Part shown: positions 25,686 to 34,379 of the stretch, piece by piece
Layout: each line of letters starts with the position of its first letter
How positions within the stretch are numbered: position 1 is the stretch's first letter
Assembly (NCBI RefSeq): GCF_018128545.1
Contig: NZ_JAGSND010000001.1
Location: 172,153-236,152 of the forward strand
DNA: 64,000 nucleotides
Direction of reading: 5' to 3'
DNA from: Sinanaerobacter chloroacetimidivorans
GTDB lineage: Bacteria; Bacillota; Clostridia; Peptostreptococcales; Anaerovoracaceae
The notes under the pieces: generated by a model
Database searches by the model: none
What the model was told of the DNA's origin: nothing
Seen by the model: the letters and a program-made list of their open reading frames with translations, nothing else
Program-made: the position numbers and the translations under genes

Positions 25686-27152
25686 ATGTTTGATTTTCTA
25701 GAATGTTCTAGGCAATTATTTGGAAATGCAAAATCTTACTATGAAGCCGCCGCTGAAGTGAACGCACAATTTTCATCGACAATTGCCATGTTAGCAGACC
25801 AGTCTGAGCTCTCTTCTTACCTCGGAAGTTTTAAAAACCGAGATACAGTTAAAATCACAATGAAGGCGTGTGTTGATTTCATCTATCCTATGACTGATGG
25901 TGGCGACTGGCGAGTAGCATATACAAATTTTCTTGCACAAAGCGAGCCAGACGATGATGTGGAAATCAACGTTCATATTACTAAAAACTATGATGATTGT
26001 AACACATTATCTATATATTGCTTTGAGAGATTCATGGACTACTATAGTGGATTGTCATTAGTCGATCTTTTAACGTTTTTCTCATCTGTATTTTCTCACC
26101 ATTCGTATATACGTTTTGAAACTTTAGATGCAGTAGTTGGATTATATACACATAGCATCGGATTTTGTCAAGAGGGCGAGCATTGGCCAGATGCGGAAGT
26201 AGTGCGCGAGGAACAGCTTAAAAAGTGTGAAAATGCAAGTTTATTTTTAAATCGTATAGATTTTCCGCTTATGCCGTATGATTTCGAATTTCTTGGAAAT
26301 ACGTCTGAAAAAAATCCATTGCTTATTTCTCTTTTTAATAAAATCAGGACTTTGCTTGCGTACCTTTATTTAGCAAATAGTTCATATATAATTGGCGAAA
26401 AAATGGTTCTTCAATTTTCTCCCTCTCAACAAGGATTTGCCTATAACATAAATCTAATTGCGGAGAATACAAATGCTTGCCAACTCTTTAATTGGGCATT
26501 TGGCGGAGAAAATGCTGTTGAAAGAACAGGTATTACCAGAAACGTAATCTGCCTGAACTGCAAGACCGCTGATCAAATTCTTGGCATTAACGAGGAAATA
26601 TGGAATTCTGTTAAATCAAATTATATTCTGTATCAGAAAAAAACAACAGAACAGTATATTGAAATGAAAAAACAGATTTCAGCGTTTATTGTTGACTCAT
26701 CAAAACAGTTGCAAGAATTAATTTATAATCTAATTGAAGGTCTGAAGAACAATTTTATTGCTGTTATTATGTTCCTAATTACAATCATCCTTACAGATTC
26801 TATTGATTGGGAAGACTTTTTAGCAACTCATAGTCTCAATCAAGATTTAATATTTGTAACTCGAATTTTTATTGCAGCCTCATCAGCATATTTGCTGGTT
26901 ACTTATATTGCCATGATTATTAAATGGCTTTTTTTCAAAAAAGGATATCACCAGTTAAAAGATAGCTATAAAGAGATCTTTGATGATAAAGATTTGGAAA
27001 ATGCGTTTGAACATGATAAAGTTATCAACACAGCAAAAAAGAATATAATAATAGCCGCCATACTAATAGGTGTGGTTTGGGTTGGTTTTATAGTCTCCGT
27101 ATACTTTTTTACCAATTGCCCTATGCAAATAGAAACAGTGATTCAACCCTAG
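25686..27152 (+). CDS. Unknown protein with C-terminal membrane segments
   Basis: A 488-residue protein of no recognised family. The ATG at 25686 follows AAAGGGG; GTG codons just upstream overlap that site. Residues 1-340 are soluble and acidic with no motif I can name. Three hydrophobic segments lie near the C-terminus, at about residues 358-377 (FIAVIMFLITIIL), 395-415 and 450-475. The second gene of a two-gene unit with the NA37-like protein. A soluble sensor plus membrane effector is a common abortive-infection layout, and the neighbourhood is a restriction island, but no function is proved. Low GC throughout. Confidence 0.6.
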   Translation: MFDFLECSRQLFGNAKSYYEAAAEVNAQFSSTIAMLADQSELSSYLGSFKNRDTVKITMKACVDFIYPMTDGGDWRVAYTNFLAQSEPDDDVEINVHITKNYDDCNTLSIYCFERFMDYYSGLSLVDLLTFFSSVFSHHSYIRFETLDAVVGLYTHSIGFCQEGEHWPDAEVVREEQLKKCENASLFLNRIDFPLMPYDFEFLGNTSEKNPLLISLFNKIRTLLAYLYLANSSYIIGEKMVLQFSPSQQGFAYNINLIAENTNACQLFNWAFGGENAVERTGITRNVICLNCKTADQILGINEEIWNSVKSNYILYQKKTTEQYIEMKKQISAFIVDSSKQLQELIYNLIEGLKNNFIAVIMFLITIILTDSIDWEDFLATHSLNQDLIFVTRIFIAASSAYLLVTYIAMIIKWLFFKKGYHQLKDSYKEIFDDKDLENAFEHDKVINTAKKNIIIAAILIGVVWVGFIVSVYFFTNCPMQIETVIQP

Positions 27153-27193
27153 TAATTTCCTAGATGATATATATGAACGTTTGGTTGATATAC

Positions 27194-27232
27194 AGAACGG
27201 CTCTTAGGTTTATACCTAAGGGCTGTTCTTTT
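27194..27232 (+). terminator. Terminator separating the two-gene unit from the R-M genes
   Basis: Sixteen-base arms with few mismatches, 27194-27209 and 27214-27229 (core CTTAGGT / ACCTAAG), four-base loop, then T-rich tail. Confidence 0.75.
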
Positions 27233-27356
27233 GACGGAGGAATATCGCTGAAAGCTCCTTTTACAGAAACAATAAATTTATATAGATTTTTTCACTGCAA
27301 AATGATAAAATATAGAAAGCTATACACAGGCGAAAGAAAGGAGATGGTATTTTCAA

Positions 27357-29132
27357 ATGAGTTTGGCTTTAAATACCAATTCCGAACATCGCAATTGGGA
27401 ATATTTTAAAAATCAAATCGAAAATATGCAGAAACAAAACATATTTGAATCCGAAGAAGAGACAATTGCATTCAGTCGTACGTTTTGCTATTCTGTAGTA
27501 TCTTATCTATGGAAATCTGTGGATTATAAAAATCGTTGGAAATGCAGGACGGTTTCCTTTTTTAAAAAGGAACTCGATTTTCAAGCAATAAAATTGTCAA
27601 AGGAAGTAGCAGAATATTTCATTACATTAAATTTAATGGAATACGCTTATTTATTGGGGAACCTATATACTATGCTTCTTCCCAAAAGCTTCCGTTCAAA
27701 TAATGGTGTTTATTATACGCCGCCTATGTTAGCAGAAAGGCTATTGGATTTGCTATCAGCTGAAGGAGCTGATTGGGCCCAAGCTACGATTCTCGACCCG
27801 GCTTGCGGCGGTGGAGCTTTTTTAATCACCGTGGCTAATAGGATGTTGGGAGATTATCGGGTAAAAGAGCTCTCAGCGGCGGACAAACTTATTCATTTAG
27901 AATCACATCTTGCTGGAATAGAGATTGACACCTTTGCGGGATGGTTAACACAAGTCCTTTTGGACATTATCGTTTATCCGGAATCAGTTTTAGTTGGTAG
28001 AAGGCTTAAGACTGTTGTTAAGGTTCAAGATACGTTACAATATGCACTTCGTGAAACAAAAAAATTTGATATAATTGTAGGTAACCCTCCATATGGAAGG
28101 ATCAAACTCGACGAAGAAACGAGAAAAATCTATTCACGGTCTCTATATGGTCACGCAAATCTATATGGGCTGTTTATTGATGCGTCATTGCGATTAAAAA
28201 AGAGAAAAGGGTTGGTGGGCTTTGTAACACCGACTTCATTTTTAGGAGGTAGATATTTCGCCAATTTAAGAGATTTACTAGCATCGACAGTACCTCCACT
28301 GGCTATAGATTTTGTTGCTTTGCGAGCAGGTGTATTTGACCAAGTCCTACAAGAAACTTGTCTGGTGGTCTTTGGAAAAAACACTGCAAAAAGCGTAGTC
28401 GCCAATAAGATAAGTATAGAAAATAACCAATCCTGTGTAGAACGGATTGGGGTTTTTAAAATAGAACCCGGTGTTGCACCTTGGGTTATTGCTAGAGAAC
28501 CATCAGAAGCCACTATTATAAACGAAATCAATAAAACGCACACAACATTAGCTGACTATGGATATAAAGTATCAACAGGACAACTAGTGTGGAATCGCTT
28601 GAAAGGACAGATATCTAGCAAAGTTAGGTCTGGTTTAAAGCCAATAATATGGGCTGAAGCAATATCGCAGGATGGCCAGTTTTGTTTTGACTATCATTAC
28701 AGAAAGAAATTAAAATATATTAAAGTTACAGATAAACAGAATTATTTAATTTGCAACCAACCTGTGGTACTAGTTCAACGCACAACAGCGAAGGAGCAAA
28801 GCAGACGATTGCAAACATGCGTATTGCCTAGCGAATTTGTAAAACAATGGGATGGCGTTGTTGTCGAAAATCATGTTAATATTATTTATCCCATAATTGA
28901 AAAACCAGCCGTGTCTCTAGATGTATTGTCGCTGATTTTGAATTCATTAACAGTTGATAGGATTTTTAGATGCTTATCCGGAAGTGTTGCGGTATCAGCA
29001 ACTGAATTGCATGCAATTCCATTACCACCCATAGGCAAATTAGACGAATTGATATCTTCGGTATATGCTGGGGAACAAACAGAAGAAAGAATTGAAGAGA
29101 TTATAAAAAGAGCATATGGGCTGAGAGGATGA
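27357..29132 (+). CDS. N6-adenine DNA methyltransferase of a PstI/BsuBI-type R-M system
   Basis: A 591-residue methyltransferase. The S-adenosylmethionine motif DPACGGGAF is at about residues 147-155 and the catalytic motif NPPYGRI at about 243-249, giving N6-adenine methylation. The C-terminal half holds a target-recognition region of the Eco57I/TaqI-like type. ATG 27357 follows AAAGGAG. The endonuclease gene begins four bases after its stop and is clearly of the PstI/BsuBI family, so the pair probably recognises CTGCAG, a prediction from family membership only. It protects the host DNA from its partner nuclease. Confidence 0.9.
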   Translation: MSLALNTNSEHRNWEYFKNQIENMQKQNIFESEEETIAFSRTFCYSVVSYLWKSVDYKNRWKCRTVSFFKKELDFQAIKLSKEVAEYFITLNLMEYAYLLGNLYTMLLPKSFRSNNGVYYTPPMLAERLLDLLSAEGADWAQATILDPACGGGAFLITVANRMLGDYRVKELSAADKLIHLESHLAGIEIDTFAGWLTQVLLDIIVYPESVLVGRRLKTVVKVQDTLQYALRETKKFDIIVGNPPYGRIKLDEETRKIYSRSLYGHANLYGLFIDASLRLKKRKGLVGFVTPTSFLGGRYFANLRDLLASTVPPLAIDFVALRAGVFDQVLQETCLVVFGKNTAKSVVANKISIENNQSCVERIGVFKIEPGVAPWVIAREPSEATIINEINKTHTTLADYGYKVSTGQLVWNRLKGQISSKVRSGLKPIIWAEAISQDGQFCFDYHYRKKLKYIKVTDKQNYLICNQPVVLVQRTTAKEQSRRLQTCVLPSEFVKQWDGVVVENHVNIIYPIIEKPAVSLDVLSLILNSLTVDRIFRCLSGSVAVSATELHAIPLPPIGKLDELISSVYAGEQTEERIEEIIKRAYGLRG

Positions 29133-29136
29133 TACT

Positions 29137-30231
29137 ATGGAAAGTAGTTGGTTGGATAACAGTTTACCAAATATAGAAGAAATACAAAATCGCTTAAAAA
29201 TAATATTTCCTCGTGAAGTTGACGTCAATGGATATATTATCCGCGAAATGGGCGCTAAGACCGTATACACAATGTTATACGGTTTTTGTGTTGCGGAAAA
29301 TTATTGGATTAGACCCGCAACAATTACTTGCATGACCGATGGGCAGGCCTTAATTAAGAATTTAAAAGACAGAATCGATTGGCTTGCAATGAGCCAAAGC
29401 AAGAATGCGCCTCGGGATATCCCTAATAGATGGTACAAGCCTAATACGCGAGAGCCGATACGAGACGAAACTTTAAGAGAAATGGTTCGTCTTAATGCAG
29501 TAATTGAGAGATCTGGGTTGCCTACGACATCGCCATTACCAAGGTATTCTCTACAAAAAGAATTTGCAGAATTATTTAACCCTAACGTACAGGGAGATCT
29601 TCTGTCAGCTAAGATTTCAGAATGGCAGAGAAATTATCTATCTGCCACGGCATTAGCGCGTGTAGCCTTGTCAAAGCGTTTGGTATCTTCTTCATCGGAT
29701 GGTGTATTAATTAATCTTCCGAACGGAGAGACTCGTAAAATGGCCTCTGGGCCAAGCAGTGAGCTTGCTAAAGCAGTTGTGGAAAAATTTTCTAAAAGAT
29801 TTTTGAAAGATCCAGCGGTTATACTCATGAGTGAATCGGCAAAAAAGTTATTGCTCAAAGACGATGATCTTTGCCAAGCAATCGGCTTTACCGTTGACGT
29901 TTCAAACGTTTTGCCGGATTTGATATTGGCTGATCTTGGTGAAACTACTCCCATTATTGTTTTTGTGGAATGTGTGGCAAGTGATGGTCCTATAAATGAT
30001 AGACGTAAAGCCGAATTAATTGATATGGCTAAAACTGCAAAATACCAAGAGGAAGATTGTGTCTATGTCACTGTATTTAAAGACAGATCCGATTCAGCTA
30101 GTCGGAAACTGGTTCCATCCATTGCGTGGGGAACGTTTATTTGGTATGCTAGCGAGCCGGATGAGATAGTATTCTTGCGGCAAGGCAAGGAAAACAAAGT
30201 TACATCTATTGGAGATATGATTAAACTATAG
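29137..30231 (+). CDS. PstI/BsuBI-family type II restriction endonuclease
   Basis: A 364-residue type II endonuclease. The C-terminal domain has the BsuBI/PstI family pattern: DLILADLG at about residues 262-269, VFVECVASDGPI at about 277-288, then RRKAELIDMA at about 291-300, supplying the acidic metal-binding residues. The N-terminal domain (about 1-200) is the family's helical region. ATG 29137 follows GAGGATGA. Co-transcribed with the methyltransferase. Family members cut CTGCAG; the exact site here is inferred. The gene seems intact. Confidence 0.9.
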   Translation: MESSWLDNSLPNIEEIQNRLKIIFPREVDVNGYIIREMGAKTVYTMLYGFCVAENYWIRPATITCMTDGQALIKNLKDRIDWLAMSQSKNAPRDIPNRWYKPNTREPIRDETLREMVRLNAVIERSGLPTTSPLPRYSLQKEFAELFNPNVQGDLLSAKISEWQRNYLSATALARVALSKRLVSSSSDGVLINLPNGETRKMASGPSSELAKAVVEKFSKRFLKDPAVILMSESAKKLLLKDDDLCQAIGFTVDVSNVLPDLILADLGETTPIIVFVECVASDGPINDRRKAELIDMAKTAKYQEEDCVYVTVFKDRSDSASRKLVPSIAWGTFIWYASEPDEIVFLRQGKENKVTSIGDMIKL

Positions 30232-30242
30232 CCCTTAAGAGT

Positions 30243-30283
30243 AAAGCCTTTGAGGAATTTCTATTTTCTCAAGGGCTTTATTG
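30243..30283 (+). terminator. Terminator of the R-M operon
   Basis: AAAGCCTTTGAG at 30243-30254 pairs with CTCAAGGGCTTT at 30268-30279, then ATTGTTG. The right arm and tail are the same as those of the terminator at 33186-33220. Confidence 0.75.
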
Positions 30284-30332
30284 TTGCAATGCAACTGCTG
30301 GAGAAATATTTCTCTTTCTGACAATGCGTAAC

Positions 30333-30386
30333 CTTTCAAAAGATACTTTACACCAAGCCATTATGGCGGCCATTAATGACTGTTGA
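30333..30386 (+). pseudogene. Scar of a serine recombinase gene
   Basis: Translates as LSKDTLHQAIMAAINDC then stop. The DT.HQAIMAAIN stretch equals a segment of the recombinase at 22673-24322 (around 23830-23865), with about 27 of 30 bases identical. It is too short for chance and marks a lost second recombinase gene after the R-M cassette. Confidence 0.65.
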
Positions 30387-30462
30387 CAAAACAATACACT
30401 TTGTAGAATGTTGAGAATGACTAGAAACTCCCATCGCCCATAATGAACGATGGGAGAAGTAC

Positions 30463-31245
30463 TTACTCGCCTTTGAAATATGTAGCACGAATATGCGGTA
30501 AAGTAGCAATATCCAGCGAATATTCAAGTGAAGTTAAAATTTGATGTTTCTTAGAAGCAACTTTAGACACATAACTAACCAATACTTTTTCGCTATCATT
30601 CAAAATGTCATCGCTATTATTCTTCCAGTTTAATTTATCCACGCGGGCTATTTCTTTCGCTATATGCACTGGGCAATGTAGGCAATTTGAAACTTCATGA
30701 ATAAGTTTTTGCTTCCATTCTGGAACAGCCATTAAAATAGATTGAAGATCAACGTTCTGCTCAAATGCAATTTTACATTTTTGAATTTGCTCGAAATCAT
30801 GAGTAGTAGATTTTTCAAAAAATTCTATGGGAATACACAACATCTGAGAAAAGTGCTTTTTCCGTTTTGCGGGGGTACCCACACTTCGCGCACGGTACAT
30901 TACTCCAAATGATACACCAAGTAAAACTGCTAGATCAACAAGACTTAAGCCGTATATTTCTCGGATAATATCAAAAATGTTGACTTCAATGGCTTGGCCA
31001 GCAACATCAGCCTCAAGCAGTTTTTCAAAGGTAGAATAGTCAATTCTGAAATCTTGATAAGGTTCCCGAATGTACCAAGGAGCATGAGCTGTTATCTCAG
31101 TAAAATAATCTAATCCTATGCTCCAATCATCACATGAGAGTGTTTCATCTGTAATTACTTCTCCGTATTTGTATGTATCACCATGACCTGCACATGTTCC
31201 AGAAAAATTAAACTCACATGTTTTACATTGCTTAAGAAATTCCAA
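30463..31245 (-). CDS. Cysteine-motif helix-turn-helix-like protein
   Basis: A 260-residue protein. The open frame runs to 31500, but the TTG at 31245 with AAGGGAG upstream gives a sensible start. An N-terminal cysteine pair (CKTCEF, then CAGHG, about residues 7-22) resembles a small metal site. The middle (about 100-150; IREIYGLSLVDLAVLLGVSFGVM) looks like an XRE-type helix-turn-helix. The rest is helical. Divergent from the Mrr-like nuclease gene and possibly its regulator. No closer family recognised. Confidence 0.6.
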   Translation of the reverse strand: MEFLKQCKTCEFNFSGTCAGHGDTYKYGEVITDETLSCDDWSIGLDYFTEITAHAPWYIREPYQDFRIDYSTFEKLLEADVAGQAIEVNIFDIIREIYGLSLVDLAVLLGVSFGVMYRARSVGTPAKRKKHFSQMLCIPIEFFEKSTTHDFEQIQKCKIAFEQNVDLQSILMAVPEWKQKLIHEVSNCLHCPVHIAKEIARVDKLNWKNNSDDILNDSEKVLVSYVSKVASKKHQILTSLEYSLDIATLPHIRATYFKGE

Positions 31246-31440
31246 AACAAACGCTCCCTTCACAATTAAATCTATACATACATTATATGACAAAAAATCA
31301 GATAAAACAATGTAAATAAACAATTGCAAAAACAAGAACTTAAAGCGGTTGCCAACGTAAACAGGGGCTTTTTTAAAGTCTGTTGTGACGTTTAGCAATG
31401 TGATGTACAATATAGAAAAAGGTAAAAGGGCGGTGAAAAG

Positions 31441-32187
31441 ATGCAATTTGAACTTACAAATGATTTGGTTGTCCAATGTGATAGTTGCGGCAAAGTTCAT
31501 ATTATTGATAAAGACTCGCTGGAATTAAATGTGTCGTCCTATGAAAGATCGATGGGCGATGAGGTAGAATATGATTTTGATGGGGAATGCGATTGCGACG
31601 GTTGTGGGAATTGGCTTCGATATTCTGTCAGAGTATTTGAGTATCCTGTCGGAGCCTTGAACTATGATAGCTGCGAGTGTCACGGTGGGCATTTTGTTCA
31701 ACGGCCCGAATTTGCAGTTAATTATTATGAATTTGGATATGACCCTTACGAAGAAGATTATATATTTTCAGATGTAAGTCAGGCTTGTATTAATATTGAT
31801 AGAGTTTTATTCAACAGTGAAAATGTTTACAATCTAAGTTCACGAGAATTTGAAGAACTCGTTGCTGAAGTGTTTATGCGGCAAGGATATTCTGTGGAAG
31901 TTACGCCAGCTACACGAGATGGTGGATGCGATATTATTGCTACACGGAATATCGGTGGTTTGCCGTTTATGCTGCTAATTGAATGTAAGCGCTATGGAAA
32001 GAACAATCATGTTGGGGTTCAGTTGGTTCGAAGTCTGCTTGGTATCCAGACAGACAGAAAAGCTAACAAGGCAGTCTTGGTTACCTCATCATCTTTTTCA
32101 AGAGATGCTAAGAAGTTTGCTGAACGACAGCAACACCTGATTTCTTTGGTTGATTTTGATGAGCTACTTCGGATGATGCAAAAATAA
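31441..32187 (+). CDS. Mrr-like restriction endonuclease with N-terminal zinc motif
   Basis: A 248-residue protein. The C-terminal 120 residues form an Mrr_cat PD-(D/E)xK nuclease: FEELVAEVFMRQGYSVEVTP leads to the catalytic DGGCDIIA (about residues 160-167) and IECKRYG (about 180-186). Mrr-type enzymes are type IV nucleases that cut modified DNA, or DNA in general. The N-terminal 80 residues have CDSCGK and CDCDGCGN pairs that look like a zinc ribbon. ATG 31441 follows GGCGGTGA. The nuclease, the divergent HTH protein and the next unknown gene make a compact defence-like group. Confidence 0.85.
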   Translation: MQFELTNDLVVQCDSCGKVHIIDKDSLELNVSSYERSMGDEVEYDFDGECDCDGCGNWLRYSVRVFEYPVGALNYDSCECHGGHFVQRPEFAVNYYEFGYDPYEEDYIFSDVSQACINIDRVLFNSENVYNLSSREFEELVAEVFMRQGYSVEVTPATRDGGCDIIATRNIGGLPFMLLIECKRYGKNNHVGVQLVRSLLGIQTDRKANKAVLVTSSSFSRDAKKFAERQQHLISLVDFDELLRMMQK

Positions 32188-32218
32188 TTGAAGTAAAGAG
32201 CAGAAGGAGGCAAGAGTA

Positions 32219-33169
32219 TTGGGTGTAAAATTCGATTTTTTCAATGATGGAAAAGATGAGTGGCTGAAAGCGTTTTGCCAATATTTCAAACTAGACAAAG
32301 ATGCTGTTTTTCTATATTTTATGCGGAAAAATCCTGATAATTTGACACAGTGTAAGCTAATTTCAGATTTAAACATTGATTTGAATGCCTATCAAAGTAG
32401 TGAAGTGGAAATTGTTTGTAGACACATGACAACTGCATCTGACTCTTATGCTGATTCATATAAGAACATTGGCGTGCTGGATCTCCGAACAATGTTACAA
32501 ACAAAAACCCAATTATCAGAATTCATAAAGAGATATGGAGTGACAGTAGATGTAGATCAGAAAATTTTTTCGTTAGATGGAAAAAAGTATCCGATTACAT
32601 CAGTTGGAGAAGAATGTGATTATTGCTTTGAGGGAAGAGCTAAACCTTGTAACAACTACTTTAAATGTGAAGTAAGAAAGAGCATGGATATATTGGGATT
32701 AAAACTTTATAAGTATAGTGCTACGGTGGAGTTTTTCATGCATGCCACTCTTGAACAAATATCACGATATTCATCAATAAGAAGATGTCCTGAAATTTTA
32801 CAAACTTTAGATAAAATTCTTTCTGCATTAAATGGTTATAGTACGTCGGCTTATAAAATGAGCTATGATTGGATGAAAGAAAGCACCAAATGTTTTCTGA
32901 TAGAGTTTCCTATAGGACTACATGAGATGGAAACCTATTCCCCAATTGATTATGAAGGGGCGTGGAGTGAGATTGGAGATTGCTTGGAGAAAAGTGGTTT
33001 TAGCAGATATGAGTATTTAACGCATAAAATTCCTCAAAATGTTTTTGATAACATGGTTTTTCTGAAATGGTTTGTGAGTATTTATTTTTACGATTCCGAG
33101 GAAATGGGGTCATTACTTCCGGGTTGCTGCGTGCTACCGGATAAGCTGAAATGTATAGAAGTAAATTAA
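32219..33169 (+). CDS. Unknown protein downstream of the Mrr-like nuclease
   Basis: A 316-residue soluble protein from TTG 32219, with AGAAGGAGG upstream. It starts 31 bases after the nuclease stop, so the two are likely one transcription unit, closed by the terminator at 33186. A cysteine group CDYCFEGRAKPCNNYFKC at about residues 138-155 may bind metal. No catalytic motif or family was recognised. AT-rich like its neighbours. Position suggests a partner or accessory protein of the nuclease. Confidence 0.6.
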   Translation: MGVKFDFFNDGKDEWLKAFCQYFKLDKDAVFLYFMRKNPDNLTQCKLISDLNIDLNAYQSSEVEIVCRHMTTASDSYADSYKNIGVLDLRTMLQTKTQLSEFIKRYGVTVDVDQKIFSLDGKKYPITSVGEECDYCFEGRAKPCNNYFKCEVRKSMDILGLKLYKYSATVEFFMHATLEQISRYSSIRRCPEILQTLDKILSALNGYSTSAYKMSYDWMKESTKCFLIEFPIGLHEMETYSPIDYEGAWSEIGDCLEKSGFSRYEYLTHKIPQNVFDNMVFLKWFVSIYFYDSEEMGSLLPGCCVLPDKLKCIEVN

Positions 33170-33185
33170 AATAACTGTAAAGAAT

Positions 33186-33220
33186 AAAGCTCTTGAGATT
33201 AGACCTCAAGGGCTTTATTG
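33186..33220 (+). terminator. Terminator of the Mrr unit
   Basis: AAAGCTCTTGAG at 33186-33197 pairs with CTCAAGGGCTTT at 33205-33216, then ATTGTTGGCAG. Right arm and tail repeat those at 30268-30285. Confidence 0.75.
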
Positions 33221-33304
33221 TTGGCAGTGTGCTTCACTATCAACAATTTTTATCTGACGATGCGCTGCATCGCCAAAAGTGTAAAACTATGCTATAATCG
33301 TATC

Positions 33305-33472
33305 ATGAAAAAAACACGGGACACTGAGTTGAAAAGCAGTCAGAACGTTTTTGTGATGAATCATAAGGCTTCCGCCAAGGCCAAAGTGCGCTTTTTGGGA
33401 ATTCTAATCACACACTCAACACACATTGAGTGTGTGGTTCTGATGACGAGTAGTGGTCAAGAGAAAAAATAA
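33305..33472 (+). CDS. Short basic ORF with internal palindrome
   Basis: A 55-residue basic ORF starting ATG 33305. A TATAAT at about 33292 lies only a few bases before the ATG, so any transcript would be nearly leaderless. Inside it a ten-base-pair perfect hairpin, CACACACTCA / TGAGTGTGTG (33409-33438), could be a protein-binding site instead. No ribosome site, no family recognised. Coding status doubtful. Confidence 0.3.
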   Translation: MKKTRDTELKSSQNVFVMNHKASAKAKVRFLGILITHSTHIECVVLMTSSGQEKK

Positions 33473-33518
33473 GACAGGTCGACCACAAGATGTTGTGGTT
33501 TTGAAGCGAAAAATGAAC

Positions 33519-33561
33519 AAAAAACAGGGCGAAAAAGTACAGTTTTGGACCCTGTTTTTTT
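33519..33561 (+). terminator. Intrinsic terminator
   Basis: AAAAACAGGG at 33520-33529 pairs with CCCTGTTTTT at 33550-33559, continuing into T. Lies just before the nuclease lipoprotein gene. Confidence 0.75.
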
Positions 33562-33598
33562 GCCCTTTTTATAGATGACATTTGGAGGTAGACAGAAA

Positions 33599-33850
33599 AT
33601 GAAACAGAATTGGCTAGTTATTTTATTAATCGGTATCATCCTGACGGGATGTTCTCCACAACAACCAGATGAACAAACACAGCAGTCTGTGCAATATCCA
33701 AAAACCACTGAGAACACAGCCGAAAAGGAATTGTCCTTTGATGGATACCAAAAAATTGAGGTAGATGGCGGAGAACTCAACGGGCATCGTGAAGCAAAGG
33801 CTGCTGTTGATATCGGTTTTGGGGATAGAGAATACTGGGCCTTTACAAAT
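33599..33850 (+). pseudogene. Lipoprotein DNA/RNA nuclease, N-terminal fragment
   Basis: Starts at ATG 33599 behind GGAGG, with a lipoprotein signal peptide (basic MKQNW, hydrophobic core, lipobox ILTGC at about residues 13-17) and a polar linker. After GDREYWAFTN the frame runs into foreign sequence and stops at 33865. The missing remainder is at 46300-46896: joining codons ending at 33850 to those from 46303 restores a protein of about 281 residues. Related secreted nucleases degrade extracellular DNA and RNA. The insertion separates the export signal from the catalytic domain. Confidence 0.8.
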
Positions 33851-34379
33851 GTTATATTTAGGTAGATTAGCGAAACAGCTGAAATTAAAAGGAGCACACA
33901 TATTATATATATTTAATATGTATGGTGTAAATAATTTTGTGTTTTTCTGGGACTTCCAAGTTAATGCAAAATACTTTTATAACTAAATTATTTTTCTTAA
34001 TGAAATTTTACTCATGTTTTCTAAGCTGTCAATAGTAAATTGGCGGCTTTATTTTTTTAAGATTTTCGGCCCAATAAGCTGAGCTCATAATTTTAATTAA
34101 GTTGAGACCGGAAGATTGCTTTTATTAGCTTAAAGTTAATGAAATTAGAAAATGCACATCCCCTTCATAATTTCCAACGAATTTAGAAAGAGGGGTGTAC
34201 ATTTTTGTTAAGGGGTGTACAAACTCAGTAAGACAATCAATATAATTCTCAGGTCATGCTGTTTTTCAAAACAGGGACGATTTCATCGTGTAAACATAAA
34301 TTAAATTCAATGGCGATAAGTAACAAATCAATGTTCAATAAATATAATATATTACCAATTGGGAGGAGGTTTTATCTAG

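Noticed and set aside
31246..31500. N-terminal hydrophobic extension of the HTH-like protein
   Set aside because: The stretch overlaps the divergent Mrr gene and promoter; the TTG at 31245 has a proper ribosome site.
33305..33472. Palindrome at 33409-33438 as a terminator
   Set aside because: No T-run follows the hairpin; the real terminator lies at 33519-33561.
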